This document shows positions 37,221 to 45,397 of a DNA stretch of 64,000 bases, piece by piece. The DNA is from Bacteroidota bacterium (GTDB lineage: Bacteria > Bacteroidota > Bacteroidia > Sphingobacteriales > Sphingobacteriaceae): NCBI GenBank assembly GCA_026224775.1, contig JAMFRP010000003.1, positions 1 to 64,000 on the forward strand. Direction: 5' to 3'. The first letter of the stretch is position 1; the number at the start of each line of letters is the position of its first letter. The notes beneath the pieces are model-generated. The model was not told the origin of the DNA, did not search any database, and was given only the letters and a program-made list of their open reading frames with translations. The position numbers and the translations under genes were made by a program.

Positions 37221-38120
37221 TCAGTTAAATGAATGTTTAAATTTGAGTGGGGACGTTTTTGTCTTGTTTTTGAATAATTTGTTAAAAGACTGTGTATGTT
37301 CAAAACCAAGTTTATAGGCAACTTCGCTTACAGATAAATCGGTAGTTAATAAAAAATGCTTAGCCTTTTTTATTAACCTGTTTTGAATATGCTGTTGGGT
37401 GTTTTGTCCGGTCATATTTCTCAACAAGTCGCTCAGATAATTGGGTGAAATATTCATTTGCTCCGAAATTAATTTTACGGAAGGCTGCCCATTTAATATC
37501 AAAGCATTGTCTTCAAGATATTTATCTAATACTAAATCGAGCTTCATCAGCAGGTCGCTGTTGATGCTTTTACGGGTAATAAATTGTCTGTTGTAGAATC
37601 GGTTTGCATAATTGAGCAGCGTTTCCACCTGTGACAGGATGATATCCTGGCTATAAGGATCAATAATTGACAGATATTCCTGCCTGATATTGTCGAGCAG
37701 CCGCTCTATGACCTGCTCTTCTTTGGGTGATAAGTGTAACGCTTCATTTACTTCATAATGAAAAAAACCATGCGCAATGATCCGCTGGTGTAAAGAATGG
37801 CCAATTAGAAAGTCCGGATGCATACTTAGCATCCAGCCTTTTTCCGGCAAATTGTCCTTTGGCTCCAATACGCGTTTAATGTCAGGGGCACAAAAGTTCA
37901 TCAGGCCCTGATTAAAATCAAGCATATTTCGCCCGTATTTTTCATTAGAGCTGCACTTATTCTTTAGCGTAATCGTATAGAACTTATTGATAAAACTGAC
38001 GGGCGCCGATCTGGCTCTAATAGCTATTGCGTCAAATTCGACGATGCTGAGTAAAGGATGATCAGGCCTCTCTAAGCCCAATAATTCGTGTTGTTCTGAT
38101 ATAGAATTTATGGTCAGCAT
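37221..38120 (-). CDS. AraC-family transcriptional regulator
   Basis: 299 residues with a cupin-type N-terminal half (including G-L-M-N-F-C-A-P-D-I) and a C-terminal AraC HTH pair (about 200-298; S-E-V-A-Y-K-L-G-F-E-H-T-Q-S-F-N). It is the same subtype as the regulator at 42646. It lies 54 bases after the SDR gene at 38175 on the same strand; the AraC-next-to-SDR arrangement recurs at 42646. Confidence 0.85.
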   Translation of the reverse strand: MLTINSISEQHELLGLERPDHPLLSIVEFDAIAIRARSAPVSFINKFYTITLKNKCSSNEKYGRNMLDFNQGLMNFCAPDIKRVLEPKDNLPEKGWMLSMHPDFLIGHSLHQRIIAHGFFHYEVNEALHLSPKEEQVIERLLDNIRQEYLSIIDPYSQDIILSQVETLLNYANRFYNRQFITRKSINSDLLMKLDLVLDKYLEDNALILNGQPSVKLISEQMNISPNYLSDLLRNMTGQNTQQHIQNRLIKKAKHFLLTTDLSVSEVAYKLGFEHTQSFNKLFKNKTKTSPLKFKHSFN

Positions 38121-38174
38121 GATACAGCATTAGCATTCATAACGATAAATTTACGGATAAGCCTATTCTAAACC

Positions 38175-38975
38175 TCATTCGGTTGGCTGAAAGTTTGGTC
38201 TGAATCCTTTGGCGCCCATTTTAGTGAGTATCGCATTTGGGAATAAGTATAATGCGGCAACTAATAGCCTGTTTCTGAATCCTGAAATCACTTTCGTTTT
38301 GCCTTTATGGAGACCTACCATGGCTTCATTAACAACATCCTCCGGCGTTTGGAATTTAAAACCATGTGAAAGTGTCTGTTTATCTTGTTCGGACATGCTT
38401 CCATTTTCAAAAAAATTGGATTCTGTTAATCCAGGACATAGCAACAGGAACCGAATTTTATAAGGCAGGTTTTCTGCGATAATCGCTTCGGTAAATGAGC
38501 GGACAAAAGCTTTGGATGCAGCGTAAGTCGCCTGAAAAGGCGTTGGTGTGAAACTTGCAACAGAACCGACATTAATTATTGTTCCGCTATTGTCCTCTCT
38601 CATTATTTTAAGATAGCGCTGGGTCAAACCTACCAAAGTTGAAATGTTTAGCTGGATAAGGTTAAATTCACTTTGCAGGTCAAGTTTAACAAAATCTCCC
38701 GCCGAACCGATACCAGCATTATTGATAAGCCAATTCACCTGTAAATTACGTTTTTGAGTTTCCTTGAATACTTGTTCATCAGCGCCGGGTTGAGATAAAT
38801 CTATAGCTATATACTGGGCTTCTATTTTGTACAACTGTTTTAACTCTTCACATAAGGTTTTTAACTTGGTTTCCGAACGGGCTATGAGCAGTAAGTTATG
38901 ATTTTCGCCGGCAAGTCTTTTTGCAAATGCCTCGCCTATCCCGCTTGAAGCCCCTGTAATTATTGTTACTTTCAT
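38175..38975 (-). CDS. Short-chain dehydrogenase/reductase
   Basis: 266 residues with the classical SDR features: T-G-A-S-S-G-I-G cofactor motif near 7-14, N-N-A-G near 90, catalytic Ser and Y-A-A-S-K near 152-156. It is an NAD(P)-dependent oxidoreductase; the substrate is unknown. The neighbouring AraC regulator suggests inducible expression. Confidence 0.88.
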   Translation of the reverse strand: MKVTIITGASSGIGEAFAKRLAGENHNLLLIARSETKLKTLCEELKQLYKIEAQYIAIDLSQPGADEQVFKETQKRNLQVNWLINNAGIGSAGDFVKLDLQSEFNLIQLNISTLVGLTQRYLKIMREDNSGTIINVGSVASFTPTPFQATYAASKAFVRSFTEAIIAENLPYKIRFLLLCPGLTESNFFENGSMSEQDKQTLSHGFKFQTPEDVVNEAMVGLHKGKTKVISGFRNRLLVAALYLFPNAILTKMGAKGFRPNFQPTE

Positions 38976-39162
38976 TTTCTTTTCCTTTGTTTGTGCAAAG
39001 GTCAGGGTTACCGGCTAAGCCCAGTTATCCATATCCCCGAAAATTGTAGCTGTATCAATGAATCAATCAGCACAATACCATATTTGCGGATGTTCAAACC
39101 CTAATTGATGACTCTAAGTTTCATTGAAGCCCAGAGCCTTAATAGTCAGTGGAAAAAACGTT

Positions 39163-39474
39163 TCAGGCCAGATTTGCCGACCTTAATATTTTGGTCTCTA
39201 CCTCGATGATTTTGTTTCTATCAAATCCCGCGGTGTCGTCGGCAAATTCAGAGCTTTTCACATAGCGTTCTGTCATTCCCTCTACGTCAGCATTGTCCGG
39301 AAAAGATACAAGAGCCACAACCTGGTTTGCAACCCCGGCTGTGTTTCCGATCCAAACTCCTTTAACTTCAAAGCCAAACTTGGGCAGGTTGACCCTGTGC
39401 TTTGACCAATGGTCTTTAAAATAATGTGCTGCTGTTTCCATGTCAGCAAGGGTATAAATTCTTAACTGTTCCAT
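39163..39474 (-). CDS. NIPSNAP-family protein
   Basis: 103 residues of the dimeric alpha-beta barrel NIPSNAP type (L-R-I-Y-T-L-A-D near 4-11, and H-F-K-D-H-W-S-K-H). Bacterial members often sit next to oxidoreductases, and here an SDR follows. No catalytic residue can be assigned. Confidence 0.75.
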   Translation of the reverse strand: MEQLRIYTLADMETAAHYFKDHWSKHRVNLPKFGFEVKGVWIGNTAGVANQVVALVSFPDNADVEGMTERYVKSSEFADDTAGFDRNKIIEVETKILRSANLA

Positions 39475-39569
39475 TATGTTTATTATAATTCGCTGTACTA
39501 TTTTTTTTATTGTCTTTTTCGATTTTCATGCGTCGCTTGCTGAGTAGTCTTTTGACTCTCCTTCGCGGT

Positions 39570-39985
39570 TTAGCTTAATACTACCTCTTTCTTTAATGGA
39601 GCTTTTATTTGAGCTTTAGTTGCCAATAAAATTATACCGACCACTGAACAGATGATGGTCGCTGCGATATGCGGAATCGCCTGCTGCACACCGTTATAAC
39701 TTTTGCTGAACACAGTAAGCATATCGGAAACCGGGATTATTGTCGCCACGAATAACATTGCGCCCACAGCCCGGCGTTCGTTCATCAGAACCAAAGCGCA
39801 CAACAAGATCCCGGAGAATATATCCCTGATACCCTTGATGTGATGAAAGGAGTAATCCCCATTGGCGTTAAAGCGAATGCCGAATGCAGCAGTTGCTGCT
39901 TCAGGATTGAAAAAAAACGGGCTCCCAGGAAAATCATTGCCAGGCCCAGTAAAAATGCGATTGCATAAGAGATTTTTGTTGTCAT
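39570..39985 (-). pseudogene. DUF4267 membrane protein, split by a frameshift in a T8 run
   Basis: The natural start is the ATG at 39985 (M-T-T-K-I-S-Y-A-I-A-F-L-L-G-L-A). After F-L-G-A-R-F the family continues F-F-N-P-E-A-A-T-A, but that lies in another frame. The junction is a run of eight A on the plus strand (T8 in the message, 39910-39917), where nine would restore one frame of about 138 residues. The rest shows three more helices. It is either a real single-base loss, a slippage-controlled gene, or a read error. An upstream -7 box TAATTTTG supports the 39985 start. Confidence 0.72.
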
Positions 39986-40351
39986 GATATTTTGTTTTTA
40001 AATGTTGAAACAAAATTACCCTTGCAACGGCTGGCGTTCATGCACCCGGGTTAACAAATCAATATCGGGGAAATTTTTATTTTTGATGGCGTTAGCGGCT
40101 TGTTTTTAAAATGACATCTTTGGTAAGGGTTGAGAGCTTTTTATATTGATATGAACCCTAATGAATTAAAATAGATTAGAAAAATAATGGAGCGCAATTA
40201 GTTTATCCATCCTTTTTTAAGATCGGAGTAATTTCAGGATTTAATTAACTATGAGAGAGGTCTTATAACAGCAGGCCGCGTTGAGTTGTATTTAAATCAC
40301 CTACCAAATACCCGATTTCAGCCGTGAGTCATACAAATAGCTATAGTCCTG
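39986..40351 (-). promoter_or_regulatory. Upstream region of the DUF4267 gene
   Basis: On the minus strand TAATTTTG lies about 25 bases before the ATG at 39985 and fits the TAnnTTTG -7 box. Farther upstream AATTTCCCCGATATTGAT resembles the sequence before the SDR at 38975 (AATTTTCGGGGATATGGAT), possibly a common regulator site. Otherwise nothing is recognised up to the Crp gene end. Confidence 0.4.
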
Positions 40352-40957
40352 TTAATGTCCTTTAACTTTATGTTGAAGTATTCTTTTTTTTATACGCGTC
40401 ATCGATGGGTTTTTTATCCCAAGGTAAGATGATATGTGGTAAGCTGCGATCCGGTTGACAATATCGGGATGCTCCTCCATCATTTTTAGATACCGCTCTT
40501 CGGGGGTATTGAATAAAAACTCTTCTGTACGGGATTGGGAATAATTAAAAAACAATTCTGCAACTAACCTTCCAAATTTCTCCCAACCACCGGGAATGGT
40601 ATAAAGATGTTGCAGGTTTTGATAGTTTACAGAAACGATCTCCGCATCTTCCAGGGCCTGTATAAAGTAATAGCATGGATATTGCGTGATAAAACTACGG
40701 AAGGAAACTAGAAACTGCTTTTCAGAAAAAAAGTAAATATTCTTTTCTTCCTGCGTTTTAGGGTGAATATAATAAACCCTAAATATTCCTTTAATGATCA
40801 AAGCGAGATCCGTACAAACGAAACTTTGCATATTAAAGAATTCCCCTTTTGCAATTTTACGAGTACGCCAATAAGGCAAACTTATGGACACATCCTCATC
40901 GGATAGATCTGCAAATTCCTTAAGTACCTCATTTAATATCTCTTGCGTTTCAGTCAT
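40352..40957 (-). CDS. Crp/Fnr-family transcriptional regulator
   Basis: 201 residues. An N-terminal cyclic-nucleotide-binding-like beta roll (about 20-125) and a helical dimerisation segment are followed by a C-terminal helix-turn-helix (I-S-S-Y-L-G-I-K-N-P-S-M-T-R-I-K near 175-190). There is no cysteine cluster for an Fe-S centre. It is divergent from the hydrolase-peroxiredoxin pair. Twin palindromes in the shared promoter (41010-41065) are its most likely binding sites. Confidence 0.85.
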   Translation of the reverse strand: MTETQEILNEVLKEFADLSDEDVSISLPYWRTRKIAKGEFFNMQSFVCTDLALIIKGIFRVYYIHPKTQEEKNIYFFSEKQFLVSFRSFITQYPCYYFIQALEDAEIVSVNYQNLQHLYTIPGGWEKFGRLVAELFFNYSQSRTEEFLFNTPEERYLKMMEEHPDIVNRIAAYHISSYLGIKNPSMTRIKKRILQHKVKGH

Positions 40958-41009
40958 TCAGTTAAAGCCTTACCTAAGTCGTAAAGGTCGTGAATATTAC
41001 TTTTAAAAC

Positions 41010-41027
41010 TTTTCACTTAAGTGAAAA
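41010..41027. promoter_or_regulatory. Palindromic operator 1
   Basis: TTTTCACTTAAGTGAAAA is a perfect 18-base palindrome of the size and dyad shape used by Crp/Fnr dimers. It lies between the Crp/Fnr gene and the hydrolase gene, centred 38 bases from operator 2 and about 53 bases upstream of the Crp/Fnr start codon. Confidence 0.75.
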
Positions 41028-41047
41028 TCGTACATGAAAACACACGG

Positions 41048-41065
41048 TTTTCACCTAAGTGAAAA
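41048..41065. promoter_or_regulatory. Palindromic operator 2
   Basis: TTTTCACCTAAGTGAAAA differs from operator 1 by one central base. A -7-like box CAACTTTG (41086-41093) puts the hydrolase transcript start near 41100. This site is then centred near -43, the classic position for activation by a Crp-type dimer. Confidence 0.7.
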
Positions 41066-41114
41066 ATCCGCTGTTTCTTTCATAGCAACTTTGTCCCATT
41101 CAAAACAAATAACT

Positions 41115-41954
41115 ATGAAATCAAACATCAACAAAGCCAGTAGATTAAAAAGATCGATCCCGGCGCTCATTTTCGCATTTGCAACCCTATCAATTTTTGC
41201 AAGTTGTAAAAAAAACAACTACACCCAGACAGTAAGTAAAACATTTGTATTAGTACACGGCTCTTTTCAGGCACCGTATGCCTGGCAATATGTACAAGCA
41301 GAATTACAACAGGCGGGTCAGAAGGTGGTTGTGGTAGAACTGCCCGGCCATGGTCAGGACCAGACGCCTCCAGCAACATTAACTTTAAACTCTTATCGCG
41401 ACAAAGTAATTGCAGCAATTAATGGTGTACAGGGACAGGTAGTATTAGTTGGCCATAGCCTCGGCGGAGCAATCATTACAGCGGTATCAGATTCGGTACC
41501 TAACCGTATCGAAAAGTTGGTTTACTTGGCAGGTTTTGTGCCTGCAAACGGTCAGTCGGTGATTGATTTGAACGGAATGGACCCGAACTCACAATTAACT
41601 CCAGCATTAATGCCATCAGCAGATTTTACAACAGCCAGCGTTGCTAATGATAAATTGATGCCAATTTTTTGCCAGGATGGTAACGCCACCGTCACGCAAT
41701 TGCTGATAGCAAATAACCGACCTGAGCCAGCCGCTCCGTTATACAGCAAGATTGTACTGAAAAATCCGGCAAGGGCAGCAGTGCCGAAGTACTATATCCA
41801 TACCATGCAGGATAGGGCAATAACCATTGCACTACAAAATCAAATGGTGACAGCAGCGGGTATTACCAATATTTATTCCATCAACAGCAGCCACACCCCA
41901 CAGCTGTCAATGCCAGACCAAGTAACGGCTATTCTTATGCAAATCATCAAATAA
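41115..41954 (+). CDS. Alpha/beta hydrolase, lipoprotein (EstC-like)
   Basis: I place the start at 41115 (M-K-S-N-I-N-K-A-S), because an in-frame ATG at 41034 lies upstream of the predicted promoter and between the operators. The 279-residue protein has a lipoprotein signal (S-I-F-A-S-C-K-K). The hydrolase domain follows: oxyanion region V-L-V-H-G-S-F, nucleophile elbow G-H-S-L-G-G (Ser115), and a late His in S-S-H-T-P. The substrate is unknown; relatives hydrolyse small esters. The peroxiredoxin gene follows 21 bases later. Confidence 0.85.
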   Translation: MKSNINKASRLKRSIPALIFAFATLSIFASCKKNNYTQTVSKTFVLVHGSFQAPYAWQYVQAELQQAGQKVVVVELPGHGQDQTPPATLTLNSYRDKVIAAINGVQGQVVLVGHSLGGAIITAVSDSVPNRIEKLVYLAGFVPANGQSVIDLNGMDPNSQLTPALMPSADFTTASVANDKLMPIFCQDGNATVTQLLIANNRPEPAAPLYSKIVLKNPARAAVPKYYIHTMQDRAITIALQNQMVTAAGITNIYSINSSHTPQLSMPDQVTAILMQIIK

Positions 41955-41975
41955 TTACCTAATAGCTCTAAAACA

Positions 41976-42515
41976 ATGAAACTACAATCCGCTCAAACCG
42001 CACCTGATTTCAAAGCAAAAGACGTTCAGGGCAACTCGGTTCAACTCAGTTCCTTTAAAGGCAAAAAAGTTTTTCTTACTTTTTACCGTAACGTGGGTTG
42101 CCCGGTATGCAACCTCCGGTTCCACGAACTGCTGCCTCTTGAAAAAGAATTTAAAGATAAGGGGGTAATCGTCCTGGCCATATATGAAAGCAGCGAAGCC
42201 AACCTTAAAAGATATGTAGGTAATGAAACCTACTATACTGAGATGATTGCTAACCCTAAGTTTGACCTTTATGAAAAATATGCCATTGAACGTAGCACGC
42301 TTAAATTACTTTCCTCAATTTATAAAGGAGTAATAGGCAAAGCCGAACAAGGTAAAAAATTATATAAAGAAAAATTTGATCAGGATGGTCATGCAAATCT
42401 TTTGGGCGGGGAGTTTTTAATTGATGAAAATGGAAAGATTAAAACCGCCTACTACAATCAGTTCATTGGAGATCATTTGCCGGTAAAGGATTTAAAAGCT
42501 TTTATTAACAGCTAA
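41976..42515 (+). CDS. Peroxiredoxin-like AhpC/TSA family protein
   Basis: 179 residues with a thioredoxin fold. The motif G-C-P-V-C (Cys42, Cys45) takes the place of the usual peroxidatic Cys site, giving a C-x-x-C pair. It likely reduces peroxides or protein disulfides. It forms a two-gene unit with the hydrolase under the Crp/Fnr operators and is followed at once by a strong terminator. Confidence 0.82.
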   Translation: MKLQSAQTAPDFKAKDVQGNSVQLSSFKGKKVFLTFYRNVGCPVCNLRFHELLPLEKEFKDKGVIVLAIYESSEANLKRYVGNETYYTEMIANPKFDLYEKYAIERSTLKLLSSIYKGVIGKAEQGKKLYKEKFDQDGHANLLGGEFLIDENGKIKTAYYNQFIGDHLPVKDLKAFINS

Positions 42516-42537
42516 TTCACAATTTGTTATCGATGCT

Positions 42538-42580
42538 AAAAATCCTGTTTCTGATCCAGAGGCAGGATTTTTATTTTTTT
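42538..42580 (+). terminator. Rho-independent terminator of the hydrolase-peroxiredoxin unit
   Basis: AAAAATCCTG and CAGGATTTTT form a perfect 10-base stem, with an inner TCTGATCCAGA, followed by a T-rich tail to 42580. Confidence 0.85.
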
Positions 42581-42645
42581 TAATTCAGCCGCTTTCCCAA
42601 AACTTAAGAAATATTGCGGATATTTGATTTTCATAATTCCGGCAT

Positions 42646-43548
42646 ATGAAAACAGTCGAAACAACAAATGAATTTTACCGTAGGTTTACTAACGACAACG
42701 CCTTGCCTGGTAAGTTCAATGTCTACAAGATTGAGGATTTCCAAAAGACAACACCATTGCCGCATTACCGCCGCGACTTTTACAAAATATCCCTGCTGAC
42801 AAAGGGTAAGGGCATCATATCTTATGCAGACAGGAGCTTTACTGTTAATCAAGCCATTCTTACTTTTTCCAATCCACTGATTCCATATTCCTGGGAACCG
42901 GCTTTAAAAAATGAGGAAGGGTATTTTTGTTTATTTAAGGAAGATTTTATGGATCACAGCCTGCGGGCGGAAAGTTTAGCACAATCGCCTTTGTTTAAGG
43001 TTGGCGGTGAACACGTTTTATTTCCTGATAACACTACCGTTTCCTTTTTGCAAGCCATCTTTGAAAAAATGATGGTTGAACTTCATTCTCCGTATGCAAA
43101 CAAGTATGAACTGCTGCGCAGCTATGTTCAGATACTGATTCATGAGGGCCTGAAAATAAAACCTGCGGATGCTTCAATTCATCCCGGACATTCCTCCGAA
43201 CGCATCAGCCACCTTTTTTTGGAATTATTGGAACGACAGTTCCCTGTCGCTTCCCCTCATGACCCGATCAAACTAAAAAGCGCCGGTCAATTGGCCGAAC
43301 AGTTAGCGGTACACCCTAATCACTTGAACAGGGCGATTCGGGAAACCACCGGCAAAACCACTTCGGAGTTGATTGCGGCCCGTATTATCAAAGAGGCAAA
43401 AGCATTGCTGATACACAGTGACTGGGATATTACGTCTATCGGTTACAGCCTCGGTTTCGATCACAGCTCTAACTTCAATCTTTACTTCAAAAAAAACACT
43501 GGTGAAAACCCAAGCAACTTTCGCCGCAGACTACCCGTAAATTCATAA
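42646..43548 (+). CDS. AraC-family transcriptional regulator
   Basis: 300 residues with a cupin-type N-terminus (P-L-P-H-Y-R-R-D-F-Y-K-I near 36-47) and a C-terminal AraC HTH pair (about 200-296; A-G-Q-L-A-E-Q-L-A-V and I-G-Y-S-L-G-F-D-H-S-S-N-F). It is directly upstream of two SDR genes on the same strand. Both SDR promoters carry the same 33-base motif, a strong candidate for its site. Confidence 0.87.
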   Translation: MKTVETTNEFYRRFTNDNALPGKFNVYKIEDFQKTTPLPHYRRDFYKISLLTKGKGIISYADRSFTVNQAILTFSNPLIPYSWEPALKNEEGYFCLFKEDFMDHSLRAESLAQSPLFKVGGEHVLFPDNTTVSFLQAIFEKMMVELHSPYANKYELLRSYVQILIHEGLKIKPADASIHPGHSSERISHLFLELLERQFPVASPHDPIKLKSAGQLAEQLAVHPNHLNRAIRETTGKTTSELIAARIIKEAKALLIHSDWDITSIGYSLGFDHSSNFNLYFKKNTGENPSNFRRRLPVNS

Positions 43549-43598
43549 ACATCTGTTTGATTTTCATAATCAGTGCGTAATTCTGACTGCTAATTTTG
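43541..43598 (+). promoter_or_regulatory. Promoter of the first SDR gene with 33-base upstream motif
   Basis: Bases 43541-43573 (centre CTGTTTGATTTTCATAA) recur at 44418-44450 with two differences. A perfect -7 box TAATTTTG follows at 43591-43598, 18 bases beyond the motif. This sets the transcript start near 43605 and the coding start at 43617. Confidence 0.72.
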
Positions 43599-43616
43599 TT
43601 TAAAAAAATAAGCAAA

Positions 43617-44390
43617 ATGAAACAGGAAGGACAATTTAGCGGAAAGACCGCATTTATTACCGGTGGCGGCACAGGAATAGGAAGAGCCGTAGCAATGGCG
43701 CTGGCAGAAGAAGGCTGCCTCGTTACAGTAGCCGGAAGAACGGCTGCAACTTTGGAGGAAACGGTAAAACTGATTATCGAAAATGGTGGATCGGCACGTT
43801 ACGCTATCGCCTGCGTAACCGATGAAAAAGCCGTTAAGGCTGGTGTTGCCATCGCCGTCGGCGAGAGTGGCAGACTTGATTTTGCGATTAATAGCGCAGG
43901 CATTGACGGAGGGGATAACGCCATGATGACCACCGAATACGATAGTGATGTATTCGACCAGATGATGGCCACCAATGTGCGGGGAATGTTCCTGTCGATG
44001 AAATACGAATTGATCCAGATGGAAAAACAGGGCTTTGGTTCTATCGTCAACATTTCTTCAGGAGCCGGGCTTGTGGGTGTTGCAGGGTATTCCGGTTATT
44101 CAGCCTCGAAACATGCCGAAATCGGCATGACCAAAAGTTCCGCCATTGAATACGCGTCCAAGGGAATCCGTATCAACGCGATATGCCCAGGATTAGTAGA
44201 TACCCCTTTGATAGCCAAAATGATCGAAGATTCACCGGAACTTCATGAGCATTTGTTAGCCAGTCACCCCATAGGAAGAATAGCGAGGGCAAGTGAAGTT
44301 GCGGATGTTATCACCTGGTTATGTTCGGATAAATCCAGTTATATGATTGGTGCCGCGATTCCTTTGGATGGCGGCTACACCGCACGTTAA
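43617..44390 (+). CDS. SDR oxidoreductase (glucose 1-dehydrogenase-like)
   Basis: 257 residues from the ATG at 43617; a TTG 21 bases upstream would lie inside the -7 box. SDR features are T-G-G-G-T-G-I-G near 13-20, N-S-A-G, catalytic Y-S-A-S-K near 155-159 and C-P-G-L-V-D-T-P. NAD(P)-dependent; the substrate cannot be deduced. It is probably controlled by the AraC protein upstream. Confidence 0.88.
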   Translation: MKQEGQFSGKTAFITGGGTGIGRAVAMALAEEGCLVTVAGRTAATLEETVKLIIENGGSARYAIACVTDEKAVKAGVAIAVGESGRLDFAINSAGIDGGDNAMMTTEYDSDVFDQMMATNVRGMFLSMKYELIQMEKQGFGSIVNISSGAGLVGVAGYSGYSASKHAEIGMTKSSAIEYASKGIRINAICPGLVDTPLIAKMIEDSPELHEHLLASHPIGRIARASEVADVITWLCSDKSSYMIGAAIPLDGGYTAR

Positions 44391-44417
44391 TAACAAAAAC
44401 AGGCAATAAAGCCTGAA

Positions 44418-44474
44418 TTCATAAATATCTGTTTGATTTTCATAAATCAGGCAGATATACGCACGCTACCTTTG
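44418..44474 (+). promoter_or_regulatory. Promoter of the second SDR gene with 33-base upstream motif
   Basis: The motif at 44418-44450 is followed, 17 bases later, by a perfect -7 box TACCTTTG (44467-44474). This nearly repeats the geometry before the first SDR. Separate promoters for adjacent co-directional genes imply parallel control by one activator. Confidence 0.72.
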
Positions 44475-44495
44475 TGTTATAAAATCAATAAAGCT

Positions 44496-45359
44496 ATGGA
44501 TACACAGAAAGTCTGGTTTGTTACCGGCGCATCGAAGGGCCTGGGCCTTTCATTAATTAAACAATTACTTCAGGCGGGATATAAGGTCGCTGCTACTTCG
44601 CGGAAAGCACATGATATTGACGCTGTAATTAACGACCACAAAGAGAATTTACTGGTACTGACCGTTGATATCACCAGCGAAAATAGTGTTGACGATGCCG
44701 TCGCAAAAACGATAGCGCATTTCGGCCGACTGGACGTTATTGTAAACAACGCGGGTTATTCCATTTATGGCAGCGTGGAGGTCCTTACCAATGAAGAATT
44801 CCGCAAGACCATCGATGTCAACCTTTTTGGAACCGTAAATGTGATCCGTGCGGCTATGCCATATTTCCGTAAGCAACGCTCCGGGTATGTATTCAATATA
44901 TCGTCTGTTGCAGGTTATAAAGGTTTTGGCAACTCACCAAGTTATGCTGCGGGAAAATTCGCGGTGATCGGCTTGTCTGAGTCTCTTGCCGAAGAAGTAA
45001 AACAGTTCGGCGTTAAGGTTACGGTAGTAGCTCCCGGATTCTTCAGAACAAGTTTCCTTGACAAGGGCGAGGAATTGGTTTCTAAAAACACTATTGAAGA
45101 ATACCAGGTGGAAGGTTTGGTTGACCGTCTCAGAGCCATGAACGGTAAACAACCTGGTGACCCGGAAAAGCTGGTCGCTGCACTGATCAAGCTATCCAAT
45201 GAACAAAATCCACCGGTACACTTGCTTATGGGACCTGATGCTTACCAGATCGTCATGCAAAAAAGGAATGCTGAGCAGGAAGAGTTTGAAGCATGGAAAG
45301 AATTGACACTATCTACTGACCTGGATGAGCATCAAAAGGGAGCATCTCCCAAATTTTAA
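44496..45359 (+). CDS. SDR oxidoreductase
   Basis: 287 residues from the ATG at 44496 (M-D-T-Q-K-V-W-F-V-T-G-A). SDR features are T-G-A-S-K-G-L-G, N-N-A-G-Y-S near 82-87, and Y-A-A-G-K, where Gly stands in for the usual Ser two residues before Lys. C-terminal residues 220-287 extend beyond the core. It follows the first SDR gene with its own promoter and shares its putative AraC regulator. Confidence 0.88.
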   Translation: MDTQKVWFVTGASKGLGLSLIKQLLQAGYKVAATSRKAHDIDAVINDHKENLLVLTVDITSENSVDDAVAKTIAHFGRLDVIVNNAGYSIYGSVEVLTNEEFRKTIDVNLFGTVNVIRAAMPYFRKQRSGYVFNISSVAGYKGFGNSPSYAAGKFAVIGLSESLAEEVKQFGVKVTVVAPGFFRTSFLDKGEELVSKNTIEEYQVEGLVDRLRAMNGKQPGDPEKLVAALIKLSNEQNPPVHLLMGPDAYQIVMQKRNAEQEEFEAWKELTLSTDLDEHQKGASPKF

Positions 45360-45365
45360 ATAGTC

Positions 45366-45391
45366 CGGCTGGTAGGATTTGTTACCAGCCG
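45366..45391. terminator. Bidirectional terminator between convergent SDR genes
   Basis: CGGCTGGTA and TACCAGCCG form a perfect 9-base stem with an 8-base loop between the stop codons of convergent genes at 45359 and 45398. A T-rich segment follows on the plus strand. Confidence 0.78.
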
Positions 45392-45397
45392 CACTTT

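Noticed and set aside
37139..37321. 60-codon frame overlapping the end of an AraC gene
   Set aside because: Out-of-frame shadow of the AraC C-terminal coding sequence.
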